A DNA stretch of 35,302 nt from UPXZ01 sp047973025 (GTDB taxonomy: Bacteria > Bacteroidota > Bacteroidia > Bacteroidales > Paludibacteraceae), in contig JBKEBE010000051.1 in NCBI GenBank assembly GCA_047973025.1, forward strand, positions 1 through 35,302, in the 5' to 3' direction. The stretch's first letter is position 1. The number at the start of each line of letters is the position of its first letter. A program made the position numbers and the translations under genes. The notes under the pieces are model-generated. The model did not search any database. It had not been told where the DNA came from and saw nothing but the letters and a program-made list of their open reading frames with translations. Shown here piece by piece: positions 14,624-23,907 of this stretch.

Positions 14624-15001
14624 CTAACCGTTTACTTTTTGCATAAATCGCTCAATTTCGACCGCTACCCGTGTATGGGTAGCCTCTCCTATGCAATCAC
14701 CCGATGAGTCGGTAGCCGTGATGTCGAAATGATAAATTTTACCTTCTTGCCTGACAAGAATAGCTTCACAGGTTATTTCTTCTCCTACCCTACTCGCCTT
14801 GAGATGTTTCACATTAATCTCTACCCCTACGGTAGTATATCCTTCGTCTAAATTACCGATAGCTCTGACGGCAGTATTTTCCATGAATGCAACCAACTCC
14901 GGCGTAGCGAACACATTCAGAAAACCGGAACCTACTGTTGACGCAGAGTGATACTCCGTAACCACTAATTTTTGAGAATAGGACTTCATAATTTTATTCA
15001 T
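14624..15001 (-). CDS. Hot-dog thioesterase (fluoroacetyl-CoA thioesterase-like)
   Basis: A 125-residue single hot-dog domain protein. The segment TVGSGFLNVFATPELVAFMENTA, then VGVEINVKHLKASRVGEEITCEA and THTRVAVE near the end, fit the FlK-like thioesterase family, which hydrolyses acyl-CoA thioesters in the cytoplasm. The natural substrate is not predictable. Two starts are possible, 15001 (MNKI) and 14989 (MKSYSQ). A CAAATATA box (TATATTTG on this strand) at 15009-15016 lies so close that the second start may be the real one. It is a stand-alone gene of normal size bordering the toxin/repeat region. Confidence 0.85.
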   Translation of the reverse strand: MNKIMKSYSQKLVVTEYHSASTVGSGFLNVFATPELVAFMENTAVRAIGNLDEGYTTVGVEINVKHLKASRVGEEITCEAILVRQEGKIYHFDITATDSSGDCIGEATHTRVAVEIERFMQKVNG

Positions 15002-15008
15002 GTAAAAT

Positions 15009-15016
15009 CAAATATA
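15009..15016 (-). promoter_or_regulatory. Possible -7 box for the thioesterase gene
   Basis: TATATTTG on the minus strand fits TAnnTTTG. No TTTG is found at the expected -33 distance, so support is weak. Confidence 0.3.
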
Positions 15017-15212
15017 AAACGTCAGTTACCTGATAGATATTACGATTGTATTGCAAACACGTGCCATAATCAACCGAAACAAAAAACTAACAAATCGTAT
15101 AATAAACTGATATTAATCCAATTGCGGAAACAACATTTATTTATATTTAAAATTGTTGATAACTTATTTATATATAATTAACTAATACCATTCATAGAAT
15201 CCAATATTAAAT

Positions 15213-15220
15213 TATCTTTG
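15213..15220 (+). promoter_or_regulatory. -7 promoter box for the TonB receptor operon
   Basis: TATCTTTG fits the Bacteroidota -7 consensus and lies 45 bases before the ATG at 15266. The same octamer precedes the lipoprotein at 25602. No clear -33 TTTG. The rest of 15002-15265 is AT-rich with no gene seen. Confidence 0.5.
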
Positions 15221-15265
15221 TGAAGGTTTTAAAATTAATCAAGTTATTCATCAAAGAAAATTTTT

Positions 15266-18200
15266 ATGATTGGAAAAGTAAAATTTTATTTTTTGACAGT
15301 GCTATTAATGGGTTCTGTCGGATTATTTGCTCAGGTAACAACTTCAAGCATGAGCGGGGTGGTAACCGATGCCGGCGGAGCTGTTATAGGAGCTGCTGTA
15401 ATTGCTACCCACACGCCTTCAGGAACCACCTACGGCACCGCGACTAACTCGGAAGGTCGTTATAACCTGAACGGTATGCGTGTTGGTGGACCTTACACGG
15501 TGGAAGTTTCCTACGTAGGATATGGTAAAAGCACCGCTAACAACATTACGTTGAGTTTGGGAGAAAACTATGCTTTGAATGTAGTACTTTCAGAAGAAAC
15601 ATCAACTTTGGATGAAGTGTTGGTTACTGCTGCTCGTACAAAATTCACTACTGAAAAAACAGGCGCGGTTACGAACATCACAAATAACCAGATAGCAAAT
15701 TTGCCTACCGTAAGTCGCAACATTACAGACGTAACCCGTCTTTCGCCCTACGGTGGCAATGGAATGAGCTTTGCCGGTGCCGACGGTCGAACGGCTAACT
15801 TTACGGTGGACGGTGCCAACTTCAACAACAACTTCGGATTGAGTGACAGGCTCCCCGGTGGAGGAAACCCCATCTCTCTTGAAGCCATTGAAGAATTACA
15901 GGTCGTAATCGCCCCTTACGATGTCCGTCAAACGAACTTTATCGGTGGAGGTGTAAACGCGATTACAAAATCCGGTACCAATACTTTCACGGGAAGTGCT
16001 TACGTGTATCATAGAAATGAGAATTTACGTGGCGATGCTGTTTATGGCAATCAAATCGCGGGAGCGCGTGATAAAGACCGCAATACTACGTATGGCTTCA
16101 CTTTTGGCGGACCCATTATCAAAAACAAATTGTTTTTCTTTGTAAACGGCGAAATGGCAAAAACGCCCACCATAGCCAATCGCTGGCGAGCTTCAACAGA
16201 TGGTGTTGCAGACGCAAACAATTATATCTCTCGCACAACACTCGATGATATGGATAACGTTTCCAAATTTGTGAAGAATAAATATGGATACGAAACGGGT
16301 TCTTTCACTCGTTTTCCCGCGGATGAAAGCAACAGCAAACTGCTTGCCCGCTTAGATTGGAACATTACCAACCAGCATCGGCTGGCTTTACGCTACAACT
16401 ACACGAAAAACCTGTCATGGATATCTCCCAATGCAACTTCCATGGACGGGGGAACCCGTATGTCTGAAGCGCGGATGTCGCAAGCATCCATGGCATTTGC
16501 AAACTCGATGTACTCTTTGAACAACCTTGTTCACTCATTCTCTTTTGACTTAAACAGCCGCTTGTCCGACAACCTTTCCAACCAATTTTTGGCAACATTC
16601 TCAAAATTGGACGATATTCGCGGAACAAATTCAACCCCGTTTCCATTTATCGATATTTTGAAAGACGGACAATCCTACATGTCTTTGGGATATGAACTTT
16701 TTACTTGGAATAACGGGGTACACAACAATGTGTGGAACATCAAGGATGAATTGACTTACTATCTCGGTAATCACAAAATTGTCGGAGGTATCGCCTACGA
16801 ATATAAAATGGCAGATAATGCTTATATGCGTAACGGGACAGGATACTATCGCTATACAAGTCTTGACGACTTTTTGAACGAAGCTACTCCCGAAATCGTA
16901 AACTTAACGTATGGATACGACGGAGAGAGCAATCCGGCGGCTCGCGTAAGAACAAACAAAATCGGAGTTTACGGACAAGACGATTGGAGTATTTCCAAAA
17001 ATCTCAAACTTTCGTACGGACTTCGTATCGATGGACTCTTTTTCAACAATAACGATTTGATGACAAACCAAGCAATCTACGACATTGATTATAACGGTCG
17101 CCATATCGATACCGGAAAATGGCCCGCTACCAATATCATCTTCTCTCCCCGTTTGGGTTTTGTGTGGGATGCTTTTGGCGACAAGAGTCTGAAAGTACGA
17201 GGCGGTACAGGACTTTTCTCGGGCAACTTACCGCTTGTATTCTTTACCAATATGCCTACCAATGGCGGAATGGTACAATATCAAGCGCAGATAAATGCAG
17301 CAAACGCGGCAAAAAAAGGTTTCTCGATGGATGAATTTGCAGGTGGTATGATAACTGACGTTACCGCTCTGTATGATAAATTAGTCTCCTTGGGATATCC
17401 TTCCACCATTTCTCCCGAAGACGGGACGGTACCTTCCGCTATCGCGGCTGTAGATCCGAACTTCAAAATGCCTCAAGTCTGGAAAACATCGATTGCTGTT
17501 GATTACGCGTTCGCAACATCTTTCCCATTCTCAGTAACTGCGGAAGGAATTTTCAACAAAACAATCAACGGTGTTTCTATCTCCGATTGGAGTATCCCTT
17601 CGGCAGGTGGTTTCGCTCGTTTCAACGGAGCTGACAATCGTCCGATTTACCCTGCCGGCTATCGTAACGGAACAAAAGCATTTGTGCTGGAAAATACTTC
17701 TCGTGGATATGGTTGGTCAGCTAACATCACTTTCAATGCGCAACCAACCAAATGGCTCAACATGATGGCTGCCTACACGCACACCGTTGCTAAAGATGTA
17801 ACCGGTATGCCGGGATCGAACGCGGAATCTGCATTTACTTATGTTCCTACGGTAGAAGGTCCGAATCACATCAAACTGCACAATTCGCAATACAACACAC
17901 CCGATCGTCTGGTAGCTTCACTTACTGCTCACGATAAGAGTGGCAACCATTATAGCCTTATCTATGAAGGCTGGTATGGTGGAGCCAACTACTCATACAT
18001 GACCGTAAACGACATTAACGGCGACGGCTATAACTACGATGCAGTCTATGTGCCGACGGATGATGAAGTAACAAACAATCAATTCCGCTTTGTTTCCACG
18101 GACGATCAAACTCGTTTTATGGACTATGTACACGCGAACAGTTATCTGAAAAACCAACAAGGCAACTATGCAGAAGCTTATAGCGTTTATTCTCCTTGGG

Positions 18201-18514
18201 TACATCGCATCGATTTTAGTTACAAGCACGATTTCCAGCTAAATGTAAGCAACAGTAAACATACGCTGCAACTTAGCTTGGATGTCAAAAACGTGATGAA
18301 CCTGTTCAATTCCGGTTGGGGTGTAGCTAAATATTTGAATCCGGAAATTGGCACCGAAGCACGTATTCTCAAATACGAAGGTGTTGACGCTGAAGGTGTG
18401 GCTACATTCTCTACACCCGCTTCTATCCACGCGAATACCCAAACATTCACGCCAAGCTACTCGCTGGGGCAATGCTGGTACGCGTCAATCGGTATTAAGT
18501 ATATGTTCAACTAA
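15266..18514 (+). CDS. Oar-like TonB-dependent outer-membrane receptor
   Basis: A 1082-residue outer-membrane protein. A signal peptide (residues 1-22, VGLFAQ) is followed by a carboxypeptidase-regulatory-like beta-sandwich domain (about 25-112: SGVVTDAGGAVIGAAV, YNLNGMRVGGPYTVEV). Next come the TonB-dependent plug (about 120-240, with DEVLVTA and NFTVDGANFNNNFGL) and a long beta-barrel ending in an aromatic strand (WYASIGIKYMFN). Length and order match the Oar/TonB receptor group of Bacteroidota, which take up large substrates (peptides, glycans or other polymers). The next gene, 18 bases downstream, is a surface lipoprotein that probably acts with it. The imported substrate is not evident. 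Confidence 0.92.
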   Translation: MIGKVKFYFLTVLLMGSVGLFAQVTTSSMSGVVTDAGGAVIGAAVIATHTPSGTTYGTATNSEGRYNLNGMRVGGPYTVEVSYVGYGKSTANNITLSLGENYALNVVLSEETSTLDEVLVTAARTKFTTEKTGAVTNITNNQIANLPTVSRNITDVTRLSPYGGNGMSFAGADGRTANFTVDGANFNNNFGLSDRLPGGGNPISLEAIEELQVVIAPYDVRQTNFIGGGVNAITKSGTNTFTGSAYVYHRNENLRGDAVYGNQIAGARDKDRNTTYGFTFGGPIIKNKLFFFVNGEMAKTPTIANRWRASTDGVADANNYISRTTLDDMDNVSKFVKNKYGYETGSFTRFPADESNSKLLARLDWNITNQHRLALRYNYTKNLSWISPNATSMDGGTRMSEARMSQASMAFANSMYSLNNLVHSFSFDLNSRLSDNLSNQFLATFSKLDDIRGTNSTPFPFIDILKDGQSYMSLGYELFTWNNGVHNNVWNIKDELTYYLGNHKIVGGIAYEYKMADNAYMRNGTGYYRYTSLDDFLNEATPEIVNLTYGYDGESNPAARVRTNKIGVYGQDDWSISKNLKLSYGLRIDGLFFNNNDLMTNQAIYDIDYNGRHIDTGKWPATNIIFSPRLGFVWDAFGDKSLKVRGGTGLFSGNLPLVFFTNMPTNGGMVQYQAQINAANAAKKGFSMDEFAGGMITDVTALYDKLVSLGYPSTISPEDGTVPSAIAAVDPNFKMPQVWKTSIAVDYAFATSFPFSVTAEGIFNKTINGVSISDWSIPSAGGFARFNGADNRPIYPAGYRNGTKAFVLENTSRGYGWSANITFNAQPTKWLNMMAAYTHTVAKDVTGMPGSNAESAFTYVPTVEGPNHIKLHNSQYNTPDRLVASLTAHDKSGNHYSLIYEGWYGGANYSYMTVNDINGDGYNYDAVYVPTDDEVTNNQFRFVSTDDQTRFMDYVHANSYLKNQQGNYAEAYSVYSPWVHRIDFSYKHDFQLNVSNSKHTLQLSLDVKNVMNLFNSGWGVAKYLNPEIGTEARILKYEGVDAEGVATFSTPASIHANTQTFTPSYSLGQCWYASIGIKYMFN

Positions 18515-18532
18515 TTAAAAGTACTGAAAATT

Positions 18533-20065
18533 ATGAATTTAAAAAAGATATTTCCGTTTCTTATTGCCACGCTTGCTTTGTTGGCAAGTTGCGCAGAAGA
18601 AGCAACAGTAACATTGCTTGATGAAATTCAGGTATCGTCGTCATACGTGTCCATTCCCGTAGATGGCGGATCTACATCCATTACCATAACGGCTAAAAAC
18701 AGCTGGACAGTAAAGAAAGTATTTATAATGAAGAATGATACCGTCGTAAAGGATTCAATCTCGTGGTTGACACTCTCTGCGACTACCGGAAGCGCCGGCG
18801 AGACGGAACTTACATTTTCCGCTCCGTCCGCTATAGATGGTCGTACCGCGGAAGTTCTAATTCAAAGTGGCGGTAAAACGCAACGGGTTAACATTATCCA
18901 AGGTTTGGCGAAAATCGCAACTGCCACATGTGCGGATGTGATTGCCGGACCGGACAGCAAAACTTATCAGGTAACCGGAGTTTGTACCGCAATAGCCAAT
19001 ACTACTTACGGAAACTGGTATCTTACAGACAAAACCGGTACCATATACATATACGGTACTCTTGACAAAAAGGGCGCTGAGAGAAATTTCCTGAGTTTGG
19101 GACTTGAAGTGGGGGACGAAGTAACTGTTCAAGGTCCAAAATTAACCTATGGTTCTACTGTAGAGTTGGTAAATGTAACTGTTATCAGCATTAATAAGTC
19201 GTTGGTGAAAGTTGATTCGGTAGAAAACGCGGCACTTCCTATTGAAGGAGGCGAATTTACCGCATACCTTACCTGCAAAGGACAAGGTGTATCGGTAGAT
19301 ATTCCTGCTGACGCAAAATCTTGGTTGTCTATCTCGTCCGTTGAATCGGCAGGAACTAATACCGTCGTAAAATTCAATGCAGCCGCGAATGCAGGCGGAG
19401 ATCGTGGAACCACGCTTACTTTCCGCACTACGGATGGAACAAAAGATTATAGTGCGCAAACGGCTATTACGCAAAAAGGAGCAATCTTAAACGTAAGTGT
19501 CGCGGAATTCCTTGTAGCTCCGATTGGAACTTCACTATATCGCCTGTCAGGTATTATCTCCGGTATTTCCGATGCTACATCCGGTAAATTAAATTTGAAA
19601 GATTTCTCCGGTGAAACATACGTTTATAAAATTCAAGATTTTGCATCAAAGGGGTTAAAAGTCGGTGACTTTATCGTAATTGTCGGTCAACGTGCAGCCT
19701 ATAATGGTTCTCCGCAGGTAAGTGGCGCTTATATTGAAACTTCTATCCCTTTAACCACTGCTACCGTTGCCGAAGCACTAACTAAACCCGATGATGCCAA
19801 TACCTTCTATATGGTAACCGGTAAAATTACATCAATTTCTAATGCCACATATGGTAATCTTTATTTGAAAGACGGTAACAGTGAGATTTACGTATATGGC
19901 TGTTATCCAAAATATGGTGTAACGGGTGATGACAGAAAAGGTTTGGTAGCTGCCAAAGGTCTTAAGGTAGGAGATACACTAACGGTAATCGGACCGAAAG
20001 GATCCTATAACGAAGTGGCTCAATTGGCAAATAGTTTTTATTTTAGCCACATAAGTATTCCATAA
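18533..20065 (+). CDS. BACON/OB-fold repeat lipoprotein, partner of the TonB receptor
   Basis: A 510-residue lipoprotein (lipobox LLASC, Cys 20) with alternating domains. BACON 1 covers about 30-122 (YVSIPVDGGSTSITITAKNSW, WLTLSATTG). OB-fold 1 covers about 125-222 (YQVTGVCTAIANTTYGNWYL, IYIYGTLD, GDEVTVQGP). BACON 2 covers about 225-320 (PIEGGEFTAYLTCKG, WLSISSVES). OB-fold 2 is about 325-410 and OB-fold 3 about 412-510; both contain a GKI/GIISxISxATxG strand and a KGLKVGD loop. It is likely displayed on the cell surface, where BACON domains usually act as spacers and the OB folds bind ligand. It is co-transcribed with the receptor and followed by a terminator. Confidence 0.85.
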   Translation: MNLKKIFPFLIATLALLASCAEEATVTLLDEIQVSSSYVSIPVDGGSTSITITAKNSWTVKKVFIMKNDTVVKDSISWLTLSATTGSAGETELTFSAPSAIDGRTAEVLIQSGGKTQRVNIIQGLAKIATATCADVIAGPDSKTYQVTGVCTAIANTTYGNWYLTDKTGTIYIYGTLDKKGAERNFLSLGLEVGDEVTVQGPKLTYGSTVELVNVTVISINKSLVKVDSVENAALPIEGGEFTAYLTCKGQGVSVDIPADAKSWLSISSVESAGTNTVVKFNAAANAGGDRGTTLTFRTTDGTKDYSAQTAITQKGAILNVSVAEFLVAPIGTSLYRLSGIISGISDATSGKLNLKDFSGETYVYKIQDFASKGLKVGDFIVIVGQRAAYNGSPQVSGAYIETSIPLTTATVAEALTKPDDANTFYMVTGKITSISNATYGNLYLKDGNSEIYVYGCYPKYGVTGDDRKGLVAAKGLKVGDTLTVIGPKGSYNEVAQLANSFYFSHISIP

Positions 20066-20088
20066 GCGTAAAGATACCAAGTACTTAT

Positions 20089-20124
20089 AAAAAAACCGCG
20101 TTCGAATAGGAAGCGGTTTTTTTT
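20089..20124 (+). terminator. Intrinsic terminator after the receptor/lipoprotein operon
   Basis: AAAACCGC..TTC / GAA..GCGGTTTT hairpin followed by eight T. The A run upstream makes it usable in both directions, which suits the converging xseA gene. Confidence 0.85.
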
Positions 20125-20178
20125 ATTTTCCAATAAGAATAAATTCCTGAAACAGACCCAATGCTGTTATCTTTCAAC

Positions 20179-21414
20179 CTACGTATTTTTCTGTACCTTA
20201 CTCTCAAAGCTTCCATCCGTTAAGTACGTTTGAATAGTGTCTCCTTGTTTGACCTGCATCCTTGACGACAATCGTTTCCCGTTGAGCGTAGTAATGGTAT
20301 AACCTCGTTCAAGAAGAAATGTAGGAGAATGTGTATCAATCTTGGTTTGAATAAGACTCAGTTTGTTCTTCTCTCCGTTGATTCGGTTTCGAGCAATATT
20401 TTTTAACCGGAAAAGATAATTATTGATGCGGTTATTTTCCTCTAAATAACCTGTTTTTACGGCCTGACGAATCTTTATTTTGACGATTTCCATTTTTTTT
20501 TGCTCAAACTGAACACGTGAAACTACGATACTATACAAGTCATCAGCCAAGCTATCTAAATTTTCAGCCTCATTTTCTAATTGAAAAATAAGAAATTCAG
20601 CAGCCGCGGTGGGAGTTTTTACGCTGGTATGCGTCACCCTATCCAGAATGGAGACATCGCGTAGATGCCCGATTCCGGCGATAATCGGAAGCGGAAATTG
20701 AGCGCAATTCAACGCCAGATTGTAGGAGTCGAAACAGGATAAATCGGTTGTAGCCCCACCGCCACGGATAATTACAACAACATCGAACAAGTCGATATGT
20801 GCGTAAATTTTCTCCAACGCCTGTATGATGGATGATTCCGCCTGCATGCCCTGCATGATTGCGGGAAATAGTTTGGGGTAAAAAGCATACCCTTGCATGC
20901 TGGAGCTAAGCTGATCGCAAAAATCGCCATAACCCGCCGCCGACTCGGAAGATATGACCGCGATACGCTGTGGCAACGTAGGCATGCGATGCTGTTTGTT
21001 CATATCCGCAATGCCTTCTTGCTCAAGCCTGTGTATAATCTCCAAACGTCTCGCGGCAAGTTCGCCAATCGTGAAAACCGGATCAACATCCCTAACATTC
21101 AGGCTGATACCGTAAACAGGATTAAATTCAACGACAACCAGAACCAATACGTTCAATCCCGCACGTAGCGTTTCTCCCGTAGTAGATTCGAAGTAAGGTT
21201 GCAACATACGGAAAGTGTTTGCCCAAATTGTGGCACGGATTTTAGCGGTAATATTATCGCCGGCTTCTTCTTTCTCAATCAGTTCCAAATAACAATGTCC
21301 GTTGTTTATCCGCATTTCACTGATCTCGGCGCGTACCCATATAGGACTATTAAATTCAGAATTGATAGTCTGTTGAATTTTACCGGTTAATTCGGATAGT
21401 GATAGCGAATTCAT
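20179..21414 (-). CDS. xseA: Exodeoxyribonuclease VII large subunit
   Basis: A 411-residue cytoplasmic nuclease subunit that trims single-stranded DNA during repair. The N-terminal OB fold (about 1-100, WVRAEISEMRINNGHCYLEL) binds DNA. The catalytic domain carries VVIIRGGGATTDLSCFD and GIGHLRDVSILDRVTHT...KTPTAAAEF, then a coiled-coil C-terminal arm. The conserved His and Asp of the GHxxD motif are present, but the residue after His, usually Glu, is Leu here. It is the last gene of the gltX-GT-wecB-xseA run, 15 bases after wecB. The small subunit gene xseB is not next to it. Confidence 0.93.
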   Translation of the reverse strand: MNSLSLSELTGKIQQTINSEFNSPIWVRAEISEMRINNGHCYLELIEKEEAGDNITAKIRATIWANTFRMLQPYFESTTGETLRAGLNVLVLVVVEFNPVYGISLNVRDVDPVFTIGELAARRLEIIHRLEQEGIADMNKQHRMPTLPQRIAVISSESAAGYGDFCDQLSSSMQGYAFYPKLFPAIMQGMQAESSIIQALEKIYAHIDLFDVVVIIRGGGATTDLSCFDSYNLALNCAQFPLPIIAGIGHLRDVSILDRVTHTSVKTPTAAAEFLIFQLENEAENLDSLADDLYSIVVSRVQFEQKKMEIVKIKIRQAVKTGYLEENNRINNYLFRLKNIARNRINGEKNKLSLIQTKIDTHSPTFLLERGYTITTLNGKRLSSRMQVKQGDTIQTYLTDGSFESKVQKNT

Positions 21415-21429
21415 TGTCTGTTTGGTATT

Positions 21430-22500
21430 TCAGAAATTTAGAATCGTCTCCGCAGCTAATCGAGCCGCTCTGCCATCTCCGTAGAGATTCAGACTGAAAT
21501 CAGATTTCTTCGTGGAGCTATCTTCGTACGCGGTAATAATTTTATCGGGATTACTTCCCACCAATACATTAAATCCGTTTTCAACCAATTCGACCCACTC
21601 GGTTTGCTCACGCATGGTTATGCAATGCTTCTGAAAGAAAAAAGATTCTTTTTGCACACCACCACTATCGGTCATGACCAATTCGCAATTTTTCAATAGC
21701 ATAACCATATCAAAATACCCTACCGGATCAATCAACTTAAATTCGGGCGTGATACTATTTTTATCCAAGATATTACGGGTACGGGGATGTATCGGAACAA
21801 CAACCCGAGTTTTTAGATTAATCGTATTCAAAGCTTCTATAATCCCCTTAAGGTTATCAAGATTATCCGTATTTTCCTGTCGGTGGATGGTGGCAAGAAC
21901 AAACTTCGTTAATCCTAATTCTTTTATGATTTGTGATTTTTGTTCTGCTCTTGCTGCGTAAAAGAGTGCCGCGTCCTGCATGACATCGCCGTTCTTCACT
22001 ATGCTGACATCGAAATGGACAAAACCTTCTTTTTCTAAGTTTTTGACGGCTGTATCTGTCGGGCAGAGCAATAGATTGGACACTCGGTCGGTAAGTACGC
22101 GGTTGATTTCTTCCGGCATATCCCTATTGAACGATCGTAAGCCGGCTTCGACGTGTACAACCGGAATATGAAGTTTGGATGCAGTCAACGCACCTGACAA
22201 CGTAGAATTGGTGTCGCCATAGACTAACACGCCTTCCGGTTTTTCTTGCATCAGTATTTCTTCAATTCCCGCAAGCATACGTCCGGTCATGGCACCGTGT
22301 CCGCCGCCATGTATAGACAGGTTGTAAGTAGGACGCGGAATTTCCATTTCGTCAAAAAAAACATCCGACATATTCGTATCGAAATGCTGTCCCGTATGTA
22401 CTATTCTTTCTTCGATGCCGAGCTCCTGAAATTGGCGACTGAGTGTAGCCGCTTTTACGAATTGGGGACGCGCGCCTACAATGGTTATTATTCTTTTCAT
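21430..22500 (-). CDS. wecB: UDP-N-acetylglucosamine 2-epimerase (non-hydrolysing)
   Basis: A 356-residue enzyme interconverting UDP-GlcNAc and UDP-ManNAc for cell-surface polysaccharides. It starts with KRIITIVGARPQFVKAATLSR and has HTGQHFDTNMSD, VHVEAGLRSFNRDMPEE (catalytic region), TIHRQENTDN and the C-terminal MTDSGGVQKESFF, GSNPDKI. The ATG at 22500 was chosen because the family begins right at this GARPQ strand; the open frame runs 23 codons further upstream with no family match. It lies between a GT4 glycosyltransferase and xseA, consistent with envelope sugar synthesis. Confidence 0.93.
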   Translation of the reverse strand: MKRIITIVGARPQFVKAATLSRQFQELGIEERIVHTGQHFDTNMSDVFFDEMEIPRPTYNLSIHGGGHGAMTGRMLAGIEEILMQEKPEGVLVYGDTNSTLSGALTASKLHIPVVHVEAGLRSFNRDMPEEINRVLTDRVSNLLLCPTDTAVKNLEKEGFVHFDVSIVKNGDVMQDAALFYAARAEQKSQIIKELGLTKFVLATIHRQENTDNLDNLKGIIEALNTINLKTRVVVPIHPRTRNILDKNSITPEFKLIDPVGYFDMVMLLKNCELVMTDSGGVQKESFFFQKHCITMREQTEWVELVENGFNVLVGSNPDKIITAYEDSSTKKSDFSLNLYGDGRAARLAAETILNF

Positions 22501-22598
22501 GTGTTTATTTTTTATTTTTTTCATTAAGGACACATGGAACACGCCATCAATCATCCCCTTGTGTGGCAAAGTTATTTTTCCATGGCTGTTTCATGTGT

Positions 22599-23897
22599 TT
22601 AGTCTTTTGTAATGCTGTTTAACAAACCAGCCACAATCGCGCATTGATTCTTTCTGGAATACTGTCGATAATCTTTAGACTTGGCTATCAACGTTCCGGC
22701 TTTATAATCATTGTACAAATTGGAGATGGTGTTTTTCATTCCCTCCAAATCGTCAAAATCAACAATCTGCCCGCTTTTTGTCTCGTGTAGTAGTTTGGCG
22801 GCATCACTCTCAGTCGGCCCTACAACTAATATCGGGCGCTCAGATGCCATGTATTCATAGAATTTTCCCGTAAGAATCCCTTTTGCATTTGGGGTATTGT
22901 TAATCAGAAGCAGCAGTATAGGAGCTGTTTGCTGAAATCGGATAGCTTCTTCATGTGGAAGATAACCGACTTGGTCAACAAAACGGGTAAGATGCCGGTC
23001 TTCAATTTCCTTTAACACAACGGGTTCAACATTCCCCACGAATCTGATTTTAAGGTCCTTTGCGAACTCCGGATTCTCGGCTACAATTCCCGATAACGCT
23101 TGCCATAATATATAGGGGTTGCGTGCCGCGTTTAAGCTGCCAATGTGTACCAATGAGAATTTAGAATCTACCGGTGCGTTGGTCGTTGTAATATCGGCTT
23201 CATCGTAGCCGTTGTGTACCAACGCTACTTCTTTTCCGGCTATTCGCGCTAGTTCGTTACAACACGTAGGGGTTACACCGACTACCACATCGGCATTTTG
23301 CAGCACACTCTTCTCCAACTTGTGGTGTACCTTGTCGGCAATCCACGTGAGATTAAGTTCCCTGTAAAAATCAATGTTAGTCCACGGGTCCCGAAAGTCT
23401 GCTAACCAAGGTATGCCGGTAAGCTTATGTATTTTCTTCCCGATTAAGTGCATGGAATGGGGCGGACCGGTTGTTACAATAGCATCTATTTTGTTTTTCT
23501 TCAGGTATTTAGAAAGTAGTTTTACCGATGGTTTTATCCAGAAACAACGTGGATCGGGGATTAGCAAATTGCCTCTCAACGAGAGTGCTATTTTATGAAA
23601 TCTGTTTTTTTGCTTATTCTCTTCTGCAAAAGAGACGTTTACTTTCCGTCCTTTTTTACCTATTAGCGTTTTGTAAATTTCATACGGCTCCCAGATAGGG
23701 CTTTTGATGACTTCTAAATCGTCGGCTATATCTTTTTCCAGACTATGGTCTTCAATACCGAAATCCGGATTTTCGGGCGTGTAAATTACCGGTTGCCAAC
23801 CAAATTCGGGTAAATACTTCGCAAACTTGAGCCAACGTTGAACACCGGCACCACCGGATGGAGGCCAATAATAGGTAATAATGAGGACTTTCTTCAT
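22599..23897 (-). CDS. GT4-type glycosyltransferase
   Basis: A 432-residue two-Rossmann-domain glycosyltransferase. The N-terminal ITYYWPPSGGAGVQRWLKFAKYL is the acceptor-side motif of family 4 enzymes. It also has WLADFRDPW and HNGYDEAD in the middle, and LTGKFYEYMASERPILVVG (the sugar-nucleotide binding part). No membrane segments are seen, so it is cytoplasmic or membrane-associated. Sugar and acceptor are unknown, but pairing with wecB suggests a surface glycan. It starts 10 bases after gltX. Confidence 0.87.
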   Translation of the reverse strand: MKKVLIITYYWPPSGGAGVQRWLKFAKYLPEFGWQPVIYTPENPDFGIEDHSLEKDIADDLEVIKSPIWEPYEIYKTLIGKKGRKVNVSFAEENKQKNRFHKIALSLRGNLLIPDPRCFWIKPSVKLLSKYLKKNKIDAIVTTGPPHSMHLIGKKIHKLTGIPWLADFRDPWTNIDFYRELNLTWIADKVHHKLEKSVLQNADVVVGVTPTCCNELARIAGKEVALVHNGYDEADITTTNAPVDSKFSLVHIGSLNAARNPYILWQALSGIVAENPEFAKDLKIRFVGNVEPVVLKEIEDRHLTRFVDQVGYLPHEEAIRFQQTAPILLLLINNTPNAKGILTGKFYEYMASERPILVVGPTESDAAKLLHETKSGQIVDFDDLEGMKNTISNLYNDYKAGTLIAKSKDYRQYSRKNQCAIVAGLLNSITKD

Positions 23898-23907
23898 TCA
23901 GTCAACT

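Noticed and set aside
12686..14707. Open frames beginning MSKWSSWSAGF / MSKKSSWSAGF (12686, 13622) and a similar one at 14492
   Set aside because: They are read through the repeated hairpin element; the same peptide at each repeat copy reflects DNA repetition, not a protein family.
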